Notes: generated from the letters alone by a model not told the origin. 64,000 nucleotides of DNA from Panaeolus papilionaceus (GCA_015501605.1 JADNRZ010000003.1:62001-126000), one strand, 5' to 3'; positions 10,594 to 21,882 are shown, counted from the first letter of the stretch. A program made the numbers and translations.

Positions 10594-12216
10594 TCAGAGC
10601 AGCCCAAGACCAGCTTTCAACTCCGCCTCCAAATCATCCAGATCTCTCTTGTCTCCATTTCCATTTCCATTCCCTTGTGTACCATCCACATCCAGCCCAG
10701 CCTTCCTCTTTTTCTCCCTGAGTGCCTCCTCCGCCCTTGCCTCACTATCACATCGCACACATCCGCAAAGGCCGAATCCCCAAGCTCGCAACGCCTCTCT
10801 CCTGCCTTTCAAACCGAGACTGGGGTCGACATAAGTGATCACCAGTTCTTCCCCTACTTTGATGGGTACGTTTGCGCGTGCTGTGATACGAGAGAGAGCA
10901 TTGCGGGTATCGAGATGGCGAATGGAGATGTTGGCATTGCAGGCGTGGTTGAGATGACTGTGAAGGGTATACAGCCCTCCATGCGATTCGAGGTCTGGGG
11001 AAGTAGTGTGTGAGTACTCAGCAGGAGAAAAAGAAAATACGAAGACGTACTGAGACTCATTTTCCCGAGCCCTTTGAGGAACCCCTGTTCGTATGAGAAC
11101 AATAGGTGGTCGATGTGAGATGGAAGTGGCTTCTTGATGATTTTCTTGAGCTTCTTCTCATCCTGAGGCGTTTTCGGTTTCTTGAACGCCTGGATATATA
11201 GCTCGTAGGCTACTTTCCACGTTTTGCGATCCGGTTCGGGTGATGTCGCGCTAATTAAAGCAATGGTAGAAACTGGATTAGCATGTGCACTGAGAGTGAA
11301 AATTGGAACCGGAGCCAACCTCCACACTCACGATCTGAAGCACCACTTGAACCTCTCTTCCATTCCCATTTCCGCAAATCCTCGTACAATATCCCAGTCC
11401 GTCCTCAGGGCTCTATCATCCGGCAACTCGTTGTCCAACATGATTCTGCTAGTCACTTGTGCCAGCGCGTGGAGAGCCATCCACTCGATTTGTCTCGCGT
11501 ATTTCAAGAGTGGGACAGAAGCGGGGTTCTGGACCGGGCAAAGGAGGGGGTGGGTTTTCCCGCTCCGGGCACTGCAAAGCCGGTTACAGAAGCGTGCTGG
11601 GCAAGGAGAATGAGCACAGGGAATGATGAGGGGTGAACCTGGGGTGAGAGGCGTGCTGCAATGGGAGCATGCCGTCGAGTTCATTTGCATATCGTAGAGC
11701 TCCCTTTGTATCGTCGTTTTGAGTAAAAATTACCGGTTAACGGGAAATATAAAGAACATACCACTCTGGAGCAAGAATGAAAGGCTCTTCTCTCCACACC
11801 ACCTCGCCTTGATCAATGTCCTGAATCGCGACGAGACCCTTGCCTTTTTTCTTGTCAAAAAACTTGACACCAACTTTCTTGGACCAATGGTCTAGTTCCA
11901 GGTTATTTACAACCCGCGAAGTGGGATAAACCATCTTTTCCTTCTCTCCAGATGACGTTCCGCTACCACTGCCACTTGGTTCCCCATTTGAGTGGCCGCT
12001 GGTCGGGGGAAGCTCATCCTCTGTGGCCTGCACCGGCGTCTGGACGACCAATCCATGGTTCTGAAGGACTTTTTTGGTGCGTTTCTCGCCAACAAGCCAG
12101 TCTGGGTATGTTTTGAGGAGAAGAGCGTGCACTTTGCTGATCCCGAGCATAGGATGTTCAGCTTTTAGTGAAATCAGGGCCTTGGCTAGTTCTTCTTCTG
12201 ACGGTGCGGTCGACAT
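10594..12216 (-). CDS. SET5: SET and MYND-type zinc finger protein, SET5-like lysine methyltransferase
   Basis: A predicted histone/protein lysine methyltransferase of the SET5/SMYD class. The ATG at 12216 starts a helical N-terminal part (ALISLKAEHPMLGISKVHAL). The first SET strands follow (KKGKGLVAIQDIDQGEVVWREEPF, held under 20 residues as GKGLVAIQDIDQGEVV). A Cys-rich MYND-like insert comes next (CSHC, CAHSPCPARFCNRLCSA), then a helical linker. GGLYTLHSHLNHACNANIS is the NHxCxxN S-adenosylmethionine/lysine motif. GEELVITYVDPSLG holds the catalytic Tyr, and the post-SET cysteines are CGCVRC. Four exons can be joined in frame; the stop is at 10594. The symbol is given by family resemblance. 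An acidic, Gly/Asn-rich tail ends the protein. Confidence 0.85.
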
Positions 12217-12890
12217 ATTGTATGACTTCTTGCGATTTTCTGTATTCCTCTTGTTGGTCTCGAGGCTTTTTGTGGCGAATATATCAGATTTTAAGCCGAC
12301 AGAGAGAAATATTGCGATGGGGAGGGGGTGAACAATGGCGAAAGCAGGTCAGGGTCATTTTTATCAACAGTCATGATGTGGCGATTGTCTTTAGCCGAGA
12401 TCTAATCTTATCTGATACGAACTCTTGGTCCCCAAACCGCATGTATATAACTCGCTGTAGAAACAAGATCACTATGGCGCTGTTTCTTCTATCTCTCAGG
12501 ATATCTCACCTTCTCAACAATATATTCACGGCGCAGCACCCCATACAAATCATTCTTTGAGACAACTCCGCGAGCTAACAGGATCGCGGGAGAAATCTCC
12601 CGACCTTGCACACCTCCAAGCCTGGCAGTATCCCCAATGCCATCATCGAGTTATGGTCAAGATGCCGAAATTGCCGAGCGCAATTGCTTGAGTGATAACT
12701 AGCCGGGAGGCAGACAACGACATCACTGGCAACTTGTAAGACTGCAAGCCACCAACAGTGGCTGGCTTGTTTCCTATGAGTGCCAGCCTCCATCCGTGAA
12801 TATTGTCAGCCATGGCATGGTTTTTTCATTTATAAACCAATTCAATGTCCCACTTGACGCTTCAGAAAACCCCCATCACCATCTTTGCTT
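12217..12890. other. intergenic between SET5-like gene and orphan gene
   Basis: This contains the promoter of the minus-strand SET gene and the 5' flank of the plus-strand orphan. Short frames are not supported. I see no repeat or RNA gene. Confidence 0.4.
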
Positions 12891-13531
12891 ATGGCATACA
12901 TGTACACCCCCTTTAATCAGCTTGGTCCGCCCTGCCAGTGGGACATCCCACCTGCACCGCCACTTATTCCACAGGCAATATTTGCACTTCCCTTTGCCCT
13001 GTATGGCATTTCATATGATTTTAATTTTCATTGGGGTGTACCACGCAGTAAGTTCTCTTTCCTTTTATCAATTTTTATGAGGCCTGGGGAGAAAATGACA
13101 GCTAATACTAATTTATTCCAGGCCACATCTACAATCAATTAACAACATTCTTCCAGGCACGCGGATATATGCGCTCGCAATATTCTATGTGGGTGAAGTT
13201 TTCCTGGCCTGCATATGTGTGGCAGGACATGATGCCTCTCCGCGATATTACCCCACATGGCATTTTTGCCACCTGTATCCAGAGGCTCTGCATGGTCCAA
13301 ATCCCACTCCCAATCAAGCAATACTGGCTAATATATCGTATCCAACTGGGTGGACTATTTTCCCTCCATCTGTATGGGCCGACACCTGCTAACCGGATTC
13401 CAATGGGCGTTGTCAATAACCCGACTGCTAACAACTGGCCTAACAATCTAGGCAATTGTTTGCCTCCAGCAGTCCGACAGTTCATTGGCGTGCTGGGTGA
13501 AAGTACTTTTAGTGTGGTGTTTGTGAAATAA
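12891..13531 (+). CDS. uncharacterised aromatic- and Pro-rich protein
   Basis: I do not recognise this protein. The ATG at 12891 opens MAYMYTPFNQLGPPCQWDIP. An intron at about 13050-13122 (GTAAGT...ATTCCAG) joins exon 1 in frame to a 136-codon exon starting SHIYNQLTTFFQARGYMRSQ and ending STFSVVFVK. About 190 residues, rich in Trp, Tyr, Phe, Pro and Asn, with no predicted signal peptide. A good splice junction that extends the frame argues for a real gene. Against it, a 151-codon frame on the opposite strand and a 67-codon frame in another plus frame are also open, so strand and frame are not certain. Confidence 0.45.
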
Positions 13532-13702
13532 ATATAATCTCTTCTCCTCTGATCATGTCTGTAATATTTTAAAACCGAAATGTACAACAATATTGAGATG
13601 ATTTTTGTCAGGGGTGAACGTGGGAACGGCCCTAATTATGTACGCCCTTTGCTCTGAGTGACTGTGTTCGGCTGCCCAACAACTTTCAATTTGTTCCTGA
13701 CG

Positions 13703-15368
13703 ATGAACTCGTCCAGCCGCGTGTCTTCCCGGTCAAACTCGACTCAAAATTATCCCAAGGAAAGGTCTGCACCTCCAACACCCACAGAAATGAACTCATC
13801 CACGCGAAATCTGGCCAACGTACCCGAGGAAAAGTCGTCAGGAAACAAAGAAACTATACCCCCTGTGCCCTCTTCACCATATCTGACAGCTTCGCCGGCG
13901 GCATCGACGTCTACGTTCAATGTTAATCAACCTACGAGGACACCGAGGAAGCCTGCTAGCATCCGTACTTTGGGAAGATCATCTACTGACCAACTGGCGG
14001 TAGCAGCAGCAGCAGCTGCTGCATCAACAACTAGCTCATCGTCATCGGCTTCGAGCATGAAACGCGCCGCATCAATTTCATCAACGTTAACGCTCGGGGC
14101 TGGCAGCAGTAGCAAGTCAACACGAGCTTCTGGAAGCCAAATACTCACACCATCGTCCCGCGAGCAGAGATTTCGCATTTCTCCTCGTCTGCCTCATGAT
14201 AAAGAGGTCGCTCCTGCTTCTAGTACTATCATGTATTGGAGTAAAGCACCTGTTTGGGGAAGCGTCCCAACGAGAGGGTTTCGTGCTGGAACTGTTACGT
14301 TGGTGGATCATGTTGCGTGGCTCTTTGGCGGGTGTGATGATACAAACAGTGGCAGGGATATATATTGCTTTGATACAGGTATGTCTTTATTTTCGTCCCA
14401 TATGTCCTGAAAAAAATCTAATGTAATTCACAGAAACGATGCAGTGGATGCTCCTTGATGCTGTGGGCGACCTGCCCCCACCATCGCGAGCACATTCTAC
14501 TACATTGTGTGATCGGAGAATGGTCGTCTTTGGGGGTGGACAAGGGTCAACGTATTATAGTTCCGTTTACGTTTTGGACACCATGACCCGACGGTGGACA
14601 CGTCCGCACATTGCACCAGGACCTCGGCCTTGTGCACGCAGAGCACACTCTGCCGTTTACTACAAAGGCAAAGTGTGGGTGTTTGGCGGTGGGAATGGGC
14701 TTATGGCCTTGAATGATCTGTGGACGTTGGATGTTACGGGCAGCGGCGCCGGTACAGCAGCAAGACCGATGCGTTGGGAGTCTATAGAGACAACGGGAAA
14801 AAAACCTGGTCCCAGAGGTTATCACTCTGCCAATCTCATCAACAATGTGATGGTCGTTGTTGGAGGCAGTGACGCGAAAGATTTCTTTACTGACGTATGG
14901 TGTTTGAATCTAGGTACGTTAGGATTGTCTTTCTATCCCTCTAGATCAAACTGACCATTGAATAGACACCCTTGTATGGAGCCTTGCAACTCAGCAACAG
15001 CCCAGCTATAAGCGTCTGGCTCATTCGTCCACGCAAGTGGGATCTTATATTTTCATTTTTGGCGGCCACAATGGACAAGATTATGTATCAGATTTGCTGC
15101 TCTACAACCTCGGTATGGATTCTTCATTTATCAGCCTTTCATTCATTGTTAAGACTATTACACAGTTTCTCTACAATACGAACCTCGCACGATTGCTGGA
15201 AAATCACCATCAAATCGTGGCTATCACGCCACTGTCCTTGCAGACAGTCGACTTTTCCTGTTCGGTGGATATGATGGACAACACTCCTTCGATGATGTGT
15301 ACATCCTAGACCTTGCGGCAGGAGCATACCTTCCCCAAGTTACCAGCTTCGTAATGGATACATCGTGA
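13703..15368 (+). CDS. kelch-repeat beta-propeller protein (Tea1/galactose-oxidase-like fold)
   Basis: A protein-interaction propeller. The ATG at 13703 begins a disordered Ser/Thr/Pro-rich N-terminus of about 190 residues that includes a run of Ala (GCA/GCT repeats near 14005-14025) and a Ser run. Kelch motifs follow: WLFGGCDD, VVFGGGQGS, VFGGGNG, VVVGGSDA, FIFGGHNG and LFGGYDG, six blades with the usual Gly-Gly and downstream Trp/Tyr. Four exons join in frame (introns begin at the GTATGTC, GTACGTT and GTATGGA donors), ending TSFVMDTS. The best-known fungal relatives are cell-polarity factors and ring-type adaptors, but there is no coiled coil here, so the role is open. Confidence 0.85.
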
Positions 15369-16302
15369 ATCCATTAGGCCCTGCTTTCTTTTAAAATCGT
15401 TGTCCTTACCGCACAATGCAATCAGGGTTGTCAATAGGACTACTAACATACCCTCTCCCCTGATTCTTTCTTTGGCAGTATTGCGGCGTCTGCTGTCGTT
15501 ATTTTTCTCCTAGATTGTTTATCATACCTTGGGATACTTTTCAGGCGGATCTTTCTAATTTTTTCTGGTGTGTTGTCTGAGTGCTGGCTCTCGCTCACAA
15601 ATCAATGACAATGCGTTGCTGTGTCGAATAACTCGTCTATCTACCAGCTACTTGCAAAACGATAGACCCAGTTTCATGAAAATGTCGCTTTTGATATTTA
15701 TTTAGTTTTGGAGCTAAATGGAGTGACCAAACAAAGGAAAGGCATTGAGCCTTAATGATTCAGAAGGCGGGAGCGGGGAATATTGTTTGTTTCACTCCAA
15801 AACTAAATAAATATCAAAAGCGACATTTTCGTCGAAGTGGGTCTATCGTTTTGCAAGTAGCTGACACTACATTGTACACTTAACCCATTTAACCACGACT
15901 AACAAGTCTTTCTACTATCAGATCCATGATTTCATGGTCTACATATCTATGTCTTTAGTAATCGCGCTCTAAAAGTCGCCACCAATGACAGGTAGTTGTT
16001 GGGATGTTGGTGGGGTGCAATGAGATAAGATAATCTATTCTTATCTCATAGCATCTAATTTTCCGACCCTGTAGTTCAACTGGGTACCATCCTTCCTCTT
16101 CAACCTCCATGACCTTGACCATATAATATACCATCGCTTCTTTAGACCTGACTAGTTTTATATTTCTGGGTATGTGAGTATTTCAGCTTTTACTTTTTTA
16201 AAAAATTCTGCTATTTGAAGTGACTTGAACCACACCATCGGAACAGCTTCACTGACTCGACCATGATCATACAGGTTATATAATTTATAGAGCTATTTGT
16301 AT
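15369..16302. other. intergenic holding a foldback element
   Basis: Between the kelch gene and PUS3. Apart from the 219-bp inverted-repeat element listed separately, I see no gene. A TATA-like stretch (TTATATAAT) lies near 16275, just upstream of PUS3. Confidence 0.5.
15645..15863. mobile_element. MITE-like foldback element with 69-bp terminal inverted repeats
   Basis: The left arm (15645-15713) and right arm (15795-15863) are inverted copies of one another over 69 bases. They begin with CAGCTACTTGCAAAACGATA and differ only in one 7-base block (GTTTCAT against CTTCGAC in the same orientation). The 81-base centre has no coding frame. Size and arm length fit a miniature inverted-repeat element or a solo foldback. 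I could not find a clear flanking target duplication; CTAC occurs immediately to the left and four bases to the right. No transposase is in the window. Confidence 0.85.
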
Positions 16303-17970
16303 ATGAACATCTGCTTTCGCTATTTATCTACGCGCTCAAGTATATCGCGTTTCGGGTACACAATGTCGCCTACAACTATTTCAAGCGCTACACCAGGCCC
16401 ATACGGCGGATGGACACGAGAACAACTCATCGAGCGACTCACTCTGCTTGAAAAACAAGCACAGTCTACTGATACTAATGCACCTACGCAAATTTCGACG
16501 CCCATCCCTAAGGATATCATCCCGTTTACGAAGAGATATCAAGACAAGGAATTCGACTTTTCAAGATACGCCAAACGTAAGATTGCTCTCAAGTTTTGTT
16601 ACTCTGGTTGGGAATATGGCGGGCTTGCTTTTCAACTGGGACCCACACCACTACCAACTGTGGAAAATGTGATATTCGACGCGATGGTGAAGGCCAAGCT
16701 GGTGGATCCGGAGGGAGGTTTTGACGGATGTGGATGGGAGAAATGTGGAAGGACGGATCGCGGTGTCAGCGCTGCTGGCCAGGTCATCACGCTTTGGATT
16801 CGCAGTATGGCACCTGCTGAAAAACCCCAGCCAACAATGACAAATTCTTCTACGCCGCCTATATGTCTCCCTAACGAAGAGGTCTCAACGAACGCAGATG
16901 GAGAGGATGACTTTGACTCCTTGGACCTCGCTGACGGTCCTTTGGTTTCCAGTCCACTCAAGCTAACAGACAGAACTAAACCCCAATACGAGCACGACTA
17001 TCTCAACATCCTCAACAAAATCCTCCCAGACACAATTCGCATTCTCGCCTGGTCTCCCGTCTCTGAACAATTTTCAGCCCGCTTTTCCTGTAAATTCCGA
17101 GATTACAAGTACTTCTTCTCCTCCATTGGCCTCGACATCCCCTCTATGCAAAAAGCTGCAGAACGTTTAATTGGGGAACATGACTTCCGTAATCTCTGCA
17201 AACTTGACGCGCAGAAGCAAATCACGTCCTTTAAACGCAAAATTCTACGCGCGACAGTGGAGCCAGTCGACCCTCAAGATCCCACAGACTCCGGGGACAA
17301 GATGTACGTTTTCGACCTCGTGGGCACGGCCTTCTTATACCACCAAGTACGACATATCATGGCTGTTCTCTTCCTAGTCGGAACTGGGTTAGAACCTCCA
17401 TCGATCGTGACGCAACTCATGAACGTGGAGCAAGGCCTGGAAGCTATGCACCCCGATGACGCAGCTGCATTCCCCAATGGGTCGTACCCCGTCGTCAACA
17501 GTAAACCAGAATACCAGATGGCCGATGCACTGCCTCTAATGCTCTGGGATTGTGGTTACGACCCTGCTGAACTTGACTGGAGGACAACTGGGAAACCTGA
17601 TGATGGAGGCGGGAGGAAAGCAATTGGCGGAGATCTATACAACCAAGTGCAGGCCATCCATAATCGGTCGCGGGTATTTTCTGCACTTGACCAGTATTTC
17701 CTCCGTGCTGTGGCAGAATTCCACCCTCCACCTGCACCAGTATTCCCCTTGAAGAGACCCGAGGATGTGGCCGAGATTATGCGAGCCAAGGAGGCGATGA
17801 ATATCCCACTTGGCGGGGGCACGTTCAAGAGAAATTTGAAGCATGTGCCTGTTATTAGCAGGAAGAGACTAGACACTGTGGAGGTAATGAACGAACGATG
17901 GAGGCTGGGAAAGGGATTACGCAAGGACGAGAAGAAGAAAGGAGCTGACATTGACGACGGTAATGAGTAG
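16303..17970 (+). CDS. PUS3: tRNA pseudouridine(38/39) synthase
   Basis: This enzyme isomerises uridines 38/39 in the anticodon stem of tRNAs; it is a TruA-family protein (yeast Deg1). It is a single exon of about 556 codons. KIALKFCYSGWEYGGLAFQ opens the RNA-binding part. GCGWEKCGRTDRGVSAAGQV carries the catalytic Asp, RFSCKFRDYKYFF is a second TruA block, and GTAFLYHQVRHIMAVLF is the conserved closing motif. An insert rich in acidic residues lies between, as in fungal Deg1. Two starts are possible: 16303, which adds 20 residues rich in Arg and Ser and free of acids, and 16363 (MSPTTIS). The first could direct some protein to mitochondria. The tail is basic (KGLRKDEKKKG). Confidence 0.95.
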   Translation: MNICFRYLSTRSSISRFGYTMSPTTISSATPGPYGGWTREQLIERLTLLEKQAQSTDTNAPTQISTPIPKDIIPFTKRYQDKEFDFSRYAKRKIALKFCYSGWEYGGLAFQLGPTPLPTVENVIFDAMVKAKLVDPEGGFDGCGWEKCGRTDRGVSAAGQVITLWIRSMAPAEKPQPTMTNSSTPPICLPNEEVSTNADGEDDFDSLDLADGPLVSSPLKLTDRTKPQYEHDYLNILNKILPDTIRILAWSPVSEQFSARFSCKFRDYKYFFSSIGLDIPSMQKAAERLIGEHDFRNLCKLDAQKQITSFKRKILRATVEPVDPQDPTDSGDKMYVFDLVGTAFLYHQVRHIMAVLFLVGTGLEPPSIVTQLMNVEQGLEAMHPDDAAAFPNGSYPVVNSKPEYQMADALPLMLWDCGYDPAELDWRTTGKPDDGGGRKAIGGDLYNQVQAIHNRSRVFSALDQYFLRAVAEFHPPPAPVFPLKRPEDVAEIMRAKEAMNIPLGGGTFKRNLKHVPVISRKRLDTVEVMNERWRLGKGLRKDEKKKGADIDDGNE

Positions 17971-18516
17971 GAGCAGTACGTGTCCGTTTTTCCGTTTCGG
18001 CCGTATGCCATGCACTTACCATAAGACTTGCTGGCTTTGATAGGTTTTGTTCCTGGGCTGGGACCTTAGAATATGCTTAGCACCGCAAACCATTGCAATT
18101 CTTGTTGAAGCCACACCTTCGTATGCCAAGAGTGGCAATACGCCGAGTACCGTTTTAGTGCTAAACAAGAGCTTATCAGTGCAAGTACTGAGACCTCCCA
18201 TACAACCACGCGATACCCTCACAGAGACTATATCAGTTATACCTTCACTCACACTCGTGGAAAACATAGAGCTGCGGCCGAATATGCTGCACTAGACGGT
18301 CCCTGAAATTACCGGGAGATGACCTATTAAAGCGCCAACACAGCTAAGATTAGCCCGTACGTCATCACGCGTCCATTCTCTCCACTTGTACAAGTCTCCC
18401 AAGAAAATCGTGAACTGCATTTAATACCACGGCCTATCTTTTATTACAACCTTTCCTTTCATACCCCTTGCTCGTTCCCCCACCACCAGTTCTGTGTATT
18501 AACTTAAGTCAGGTTC
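17971..18516. other. intergenic between PUS3 and BRI3-like gene
   Basis: No gene. Short frames on both strands lack motif or splice evidence. The proximal promoter of the BRI3-like gene is expected in the last 150 bases. Confidence 0.4.
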
Positions 18517-19283
18517 ATGACTTCCATATACGCTCGTGCTCCAATGCCATCACAACCTCAACCTTATCAAAATTATTACACCACGGCCCAGTTACAAGCA
18601 GCAAGACCCCCGTCATTTCCTAATGCTTTTCACAGTGCAACACGAAGCTCCACCATCCACTCCCCGTCACCTCTCAATCCAAACCCTCCATGGGAACCAC
18701 CACAGCGTCTGCAAAGCCCATCAACGGTGCTTTCTGAGCCTATGGACGCCCCTGATCCAGCGATGGCGGCCGAACCGTATCAGGACTTTGAGTTCACCGC
18801 TGGGACCATCAGTAGCGAAAGCTCGTCATCGGCAAGCTCGAGCATACGTCATATGAAAGCAAGGGGGCGGAGATCTGGCAGCGGAAGCGGGAGACCAATG
18901 CCTATGCCTAGCCCTCTAAGCTATGGGTCACCAAAGTCGGAAGGTATGCCTCGTGCTTTACTTCGTCCTGAACTTGTCTCATGCGTTTCTGTAGAATATA
19001 ACCCTTGTTCGCATGGGTATCACGATCCTGATAAACGGAAATTTGGGATGTGTGGGATTGCTGCCGCCGTTGTAAGTCCTTTCCACATATTTTTAGGCTT
19101 TGGGGTTGACTTTATCGTTAGCTACTTTTCCCACTTGGAATTTTGTGCCTCTTGTGAGTCTTAAATTGGACGTATTTATTTTGAAAGTCGTAATATTTAC
19201 ATCACCCTGATAGGATGGACACGAGCAGAAAGTGCAAACGATGCGGAAACACCCTAGACCCTAGTTCGACGGCGCAGTGGTGA
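18517..19283 (+). CDS. BRI3-like (brain protein I3 family) membrane protein, copy 1
   Basis: A small protein with a long disordered N-terminus and a conserved C-terminal zinc/membrane module. The ATG at 18517 starts about 145 Pro/Ser/Gln-rich residues including AAEPYQDFEF. Three introns then break up the module: EYNPCSHGYHDPDKRKFGMC, GIAAAV, LLFPLGILCLL and SRKCKRCGNTLDPSSTAQW. The order CxxH...CGI-hydrophobic FPxG segment-CxxCG is that of BRI3, a lysosomal/endosomal membrane protein in animals. The last exon (from about 19214) was too short to appear as a frame of its own; it ends at 19283. A paralogue follows at 20819. Function in fungi is unknown. Confidence 0.75.
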
Positions 19284-20818
19284 AAGCATATTTAGATGTC
19301 GAGGCTTGGAAACTCGGTGAGGTGGCGCAGGGCTTCTAGATTTTCATACATAGTATGTGGTTCTTACTTATTCTTATCCACTTGACTGTCCAATCCTGAC
19401 GTCTTCCTTCGTGAAAAGTTAATTATATTGTATAATGCTCATATTTCCCACTCTTTTGAGAATAACATCGCAACGCAATGGCCCCTTGACGTGCATTCTC
19501 ACCTTTTAAGAACGCAGAAGCTTGTGGGATATCATTTTCCCCATTCTACGAACCTTGCTAGATCGCCTTTAACTGGGACATTGGCAATACAAAACGGTCG
19601 TCGAAGTTGCAGGATCATTCATTGTGTTTCCGTGCGCTCGTTCTTTCATATTTGTGATGAGTGTTTTTTATTAACTTGCTTTTGTAGGAACAGCGAATTT
19701 GGTGCCGGGCATCTTACACACTTGCACCTGTTACCCCGTGAAGATAGTCACTGCATATTTCGGGAATTGGGGTGGAATTGCTATGTTTTTATCGTGCCAA
19801 TGATTGAGACTTCTCAGTGGCACATTTCACCCCATCCAGCGTCGTCTGACCAGAGTGGGAGGTGTTTAATCACTCTCCAGTGTGCTCATAGCGACGTACA
19901 GGCAATCACGACAGCTCAAGTTACTGAGCTCAAGTTATCGAGCTCGAAGAGCAGTCTCTTGCATACCAAGGATGTCACGCCGACGCTCTCTCGCCCGAAA
20001 ACTAATCGGCAACAATGAACTTGATAATGTTCTGAAGGCTGTCGGCATCATCCACATTGCTACGCCGTGGACCGGTTCTGATGGTCTGACAGACCATGTT
20101 TCCACCAATTTCGTTGGTTTTGACCGCGGAGCTCCATATCAACCTGATATCAACAGTTCGGAGTTCAGAGTCCACCAAGCTCAGCGTGAAAGAATCTCTC
20201 TGTTTCTGTTGTATTTTCGTCTCTAATTTTTTATTTTTTATTTTGTCATCACTCACCTTGCCGAATTTTCAAACGCCCCTGACTGGACGCAATGACCCCG
20301 ATAGCTGCGCTGTATACACTTGTAACAATAGCTAACTAATTATTGAAATGCACATTTATCTCCTATCTCCAAACAAGATCACTCTGCATCAACTTGTGCA
20401 CTTGTTGTGCGTCGATGGCATTCACCTCGATGCTCACCCCTTTAAGCTTGTTGACAGGTGCTTGGCCATTCCATTCACACTGCCACCTCCCAAATACATT
20501 AATCGGTGATGCAAGTTTGGAGCTCTTGACTGCGGCACCCACCTCGGTTGGTATATGCACATAGAATAGAGGTGATGGTTTGCTCCATAGCTGATGCCAT
20601 TGCGGGAGATCGTGAATTAGGGTTCGAGCACATGCGGCTGTGTGATTCAGCGTCATTGGAGTTTGCCATACAATCGAGGCTGTTACCACCAACAAACACG
20701 CTCCTCTTTCGAACGCTCAATCACGGCATTTGGAGACTTGAGTTTCGTATTAAAACCAACGGGTTTCAACCCTTTTATTTCCCATTTCAACATCGCTTAT
20801 TCAAGTTTTAAAAACACA
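19284..20818. other. intergenic between the BRI3-like copies
   Basis: About 1.5 kb without a supported gene. Frames at 19428-20018 and 19882-20226 have no start context, splice pattern or motif. A 14-base unit (AGCTCAAGTTACTG) occurs twice in tandem at 19913-19940 with a partial third copy. A T-rich stretch lies at 20226-20246. Confidence 0.4.
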
Positions 20819-21459
20819 ATGACACACTTCTCGAATTACGGATACTCAACCGGATACGGAGGAAAGCCAGGCATGTCATTGGCCTTCGAAGAAGAAGATC
20901 AGACTTATGTCCCTGAGTCGATGCCCGCTCCGGAGCCGTACCAGGATTTCGCGACGGGACCGGATACGAAACGGATCAGTCGAACGCATCAGAGCTCACC
21001 GCGCCCAAGAACGTATCAAAGCCAGGCGAGAACCTCGCAAAGGCCTCGGTATGAGCAACGCTCTGGATATGTGCCGATGAATGCGTGGAGGAGAGAGCAG
21101 GGACAATGTAAGTGGCTTAGCTGAATAGTTCCTGGATGTTGACTCATAGTCGATTGTCTAGATATGAATGTGCGGTGTGCGCAAGGATATCATGAGAGCG
21201 GAAGGAGTTTTGGGTTGTGTGGGATATGCTCTGCTGTGGTGAGTGCCATGAAGCCCTAATTTGAATGGAGGTGTGTATTGATACTGTTGTTACGTGCAGC
21301 TACTCTTCCCGATTGGTCTTGCGTGTCTATTGTTCGTTGTTATTTTTTTGTTTTGAACTTTACAAGGTGCTGATAGTTTTCCCCAGTTTGGATAGTGAGA
21401 GGAGATGTAGGGAGTGCGGTGCCATTCTCAGCAACGATTCAAGACGACCGTATCATTAG
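20819..21459 (+). CDS. BRI3-like (brain protein I3 family) membrane protein, copy 2
   Basis: Tandem relative of the gene at 18517. The ATG at 20819 begins MTHFSNYGYSTGYGG and an acidic then basic disordered part containing PAPEPYQDFA, a motif shared with copy 1. Spliced exons then give YMNVRCAQGYHESGRSFGLC, GICSAV, LLFPIGLACLLF and RRCRECGAILSNDSRRPYH. All four exons keep frame. The paired cysteines (HxxxC, CGIC, CxxCG) suggest metal binding on the two sides of one hydrophobic segment. The disordered halves differ much more than the module, so the module is the part under constraint. Confidence 0.75.
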
Positions 21460-21723
21460 TTTCAAATCAAAAATTTATCTTAGGGTATTTCTCAAATAAT
21501 TCGAGCATCGTAGAACAATTATTGTACACGCACTTTTACTACATTTTTTGATAATAATAAAATGGAAACTCGATGCCGACACAGGCCTCGTGGAAATCAG
21601 CATCCTCGTAAGTAGCTACAAACAACCACATCAACGGCCGTGTATGCGATACATGTTATATCCCCCCATCTATATCCTCTGCGACAGAGAGGCGGTTAAC
21701 CCTTCCCTCCATTTCGTGTACAT

Positions 21724-21829
21724 ATGACCCTACCCGGAGCAACGGAGTACGAAAACATAATCGTTGATGGAGTGGTGTCTATTGAGCCTGCAAATGAGAG
21801 GGAATTCGACAGGGAGCCGTTTGCTGTCG
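21724..21829 (+). pseudogene. orphan exon related to the P-loop GTPase N-terminus
   Basis: ATG at 21724 leads to YENIIVDGVVSIEPANEREF, which matches YKNITVKGVVSVQPSSREEI in exon 1 of the GTPase gene at 7885-9316. A GTAAGT donor follows at the end of the match (...FAV). No P-loop exon follows: within 60 bases the minus-strand gene ending at 21883 begins. It is best read as the left-over first exon of a deleted or rearranged family member. A short standalone peptide is less likely. Confidence 0.6.
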
Positions 21830-21882
21830 TAAGTTTCACCTCATGTGCCTCGAGTCAACAACTGAATTCAATATGTACCAAA

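Noticed and set aside
13135..13590. 151-codon minus-strand frame
   Set aside because: It overlaps the plus-strand two-exon gene, which has a good in-frame splice junction. I kept the plus reading but with modest confidence.
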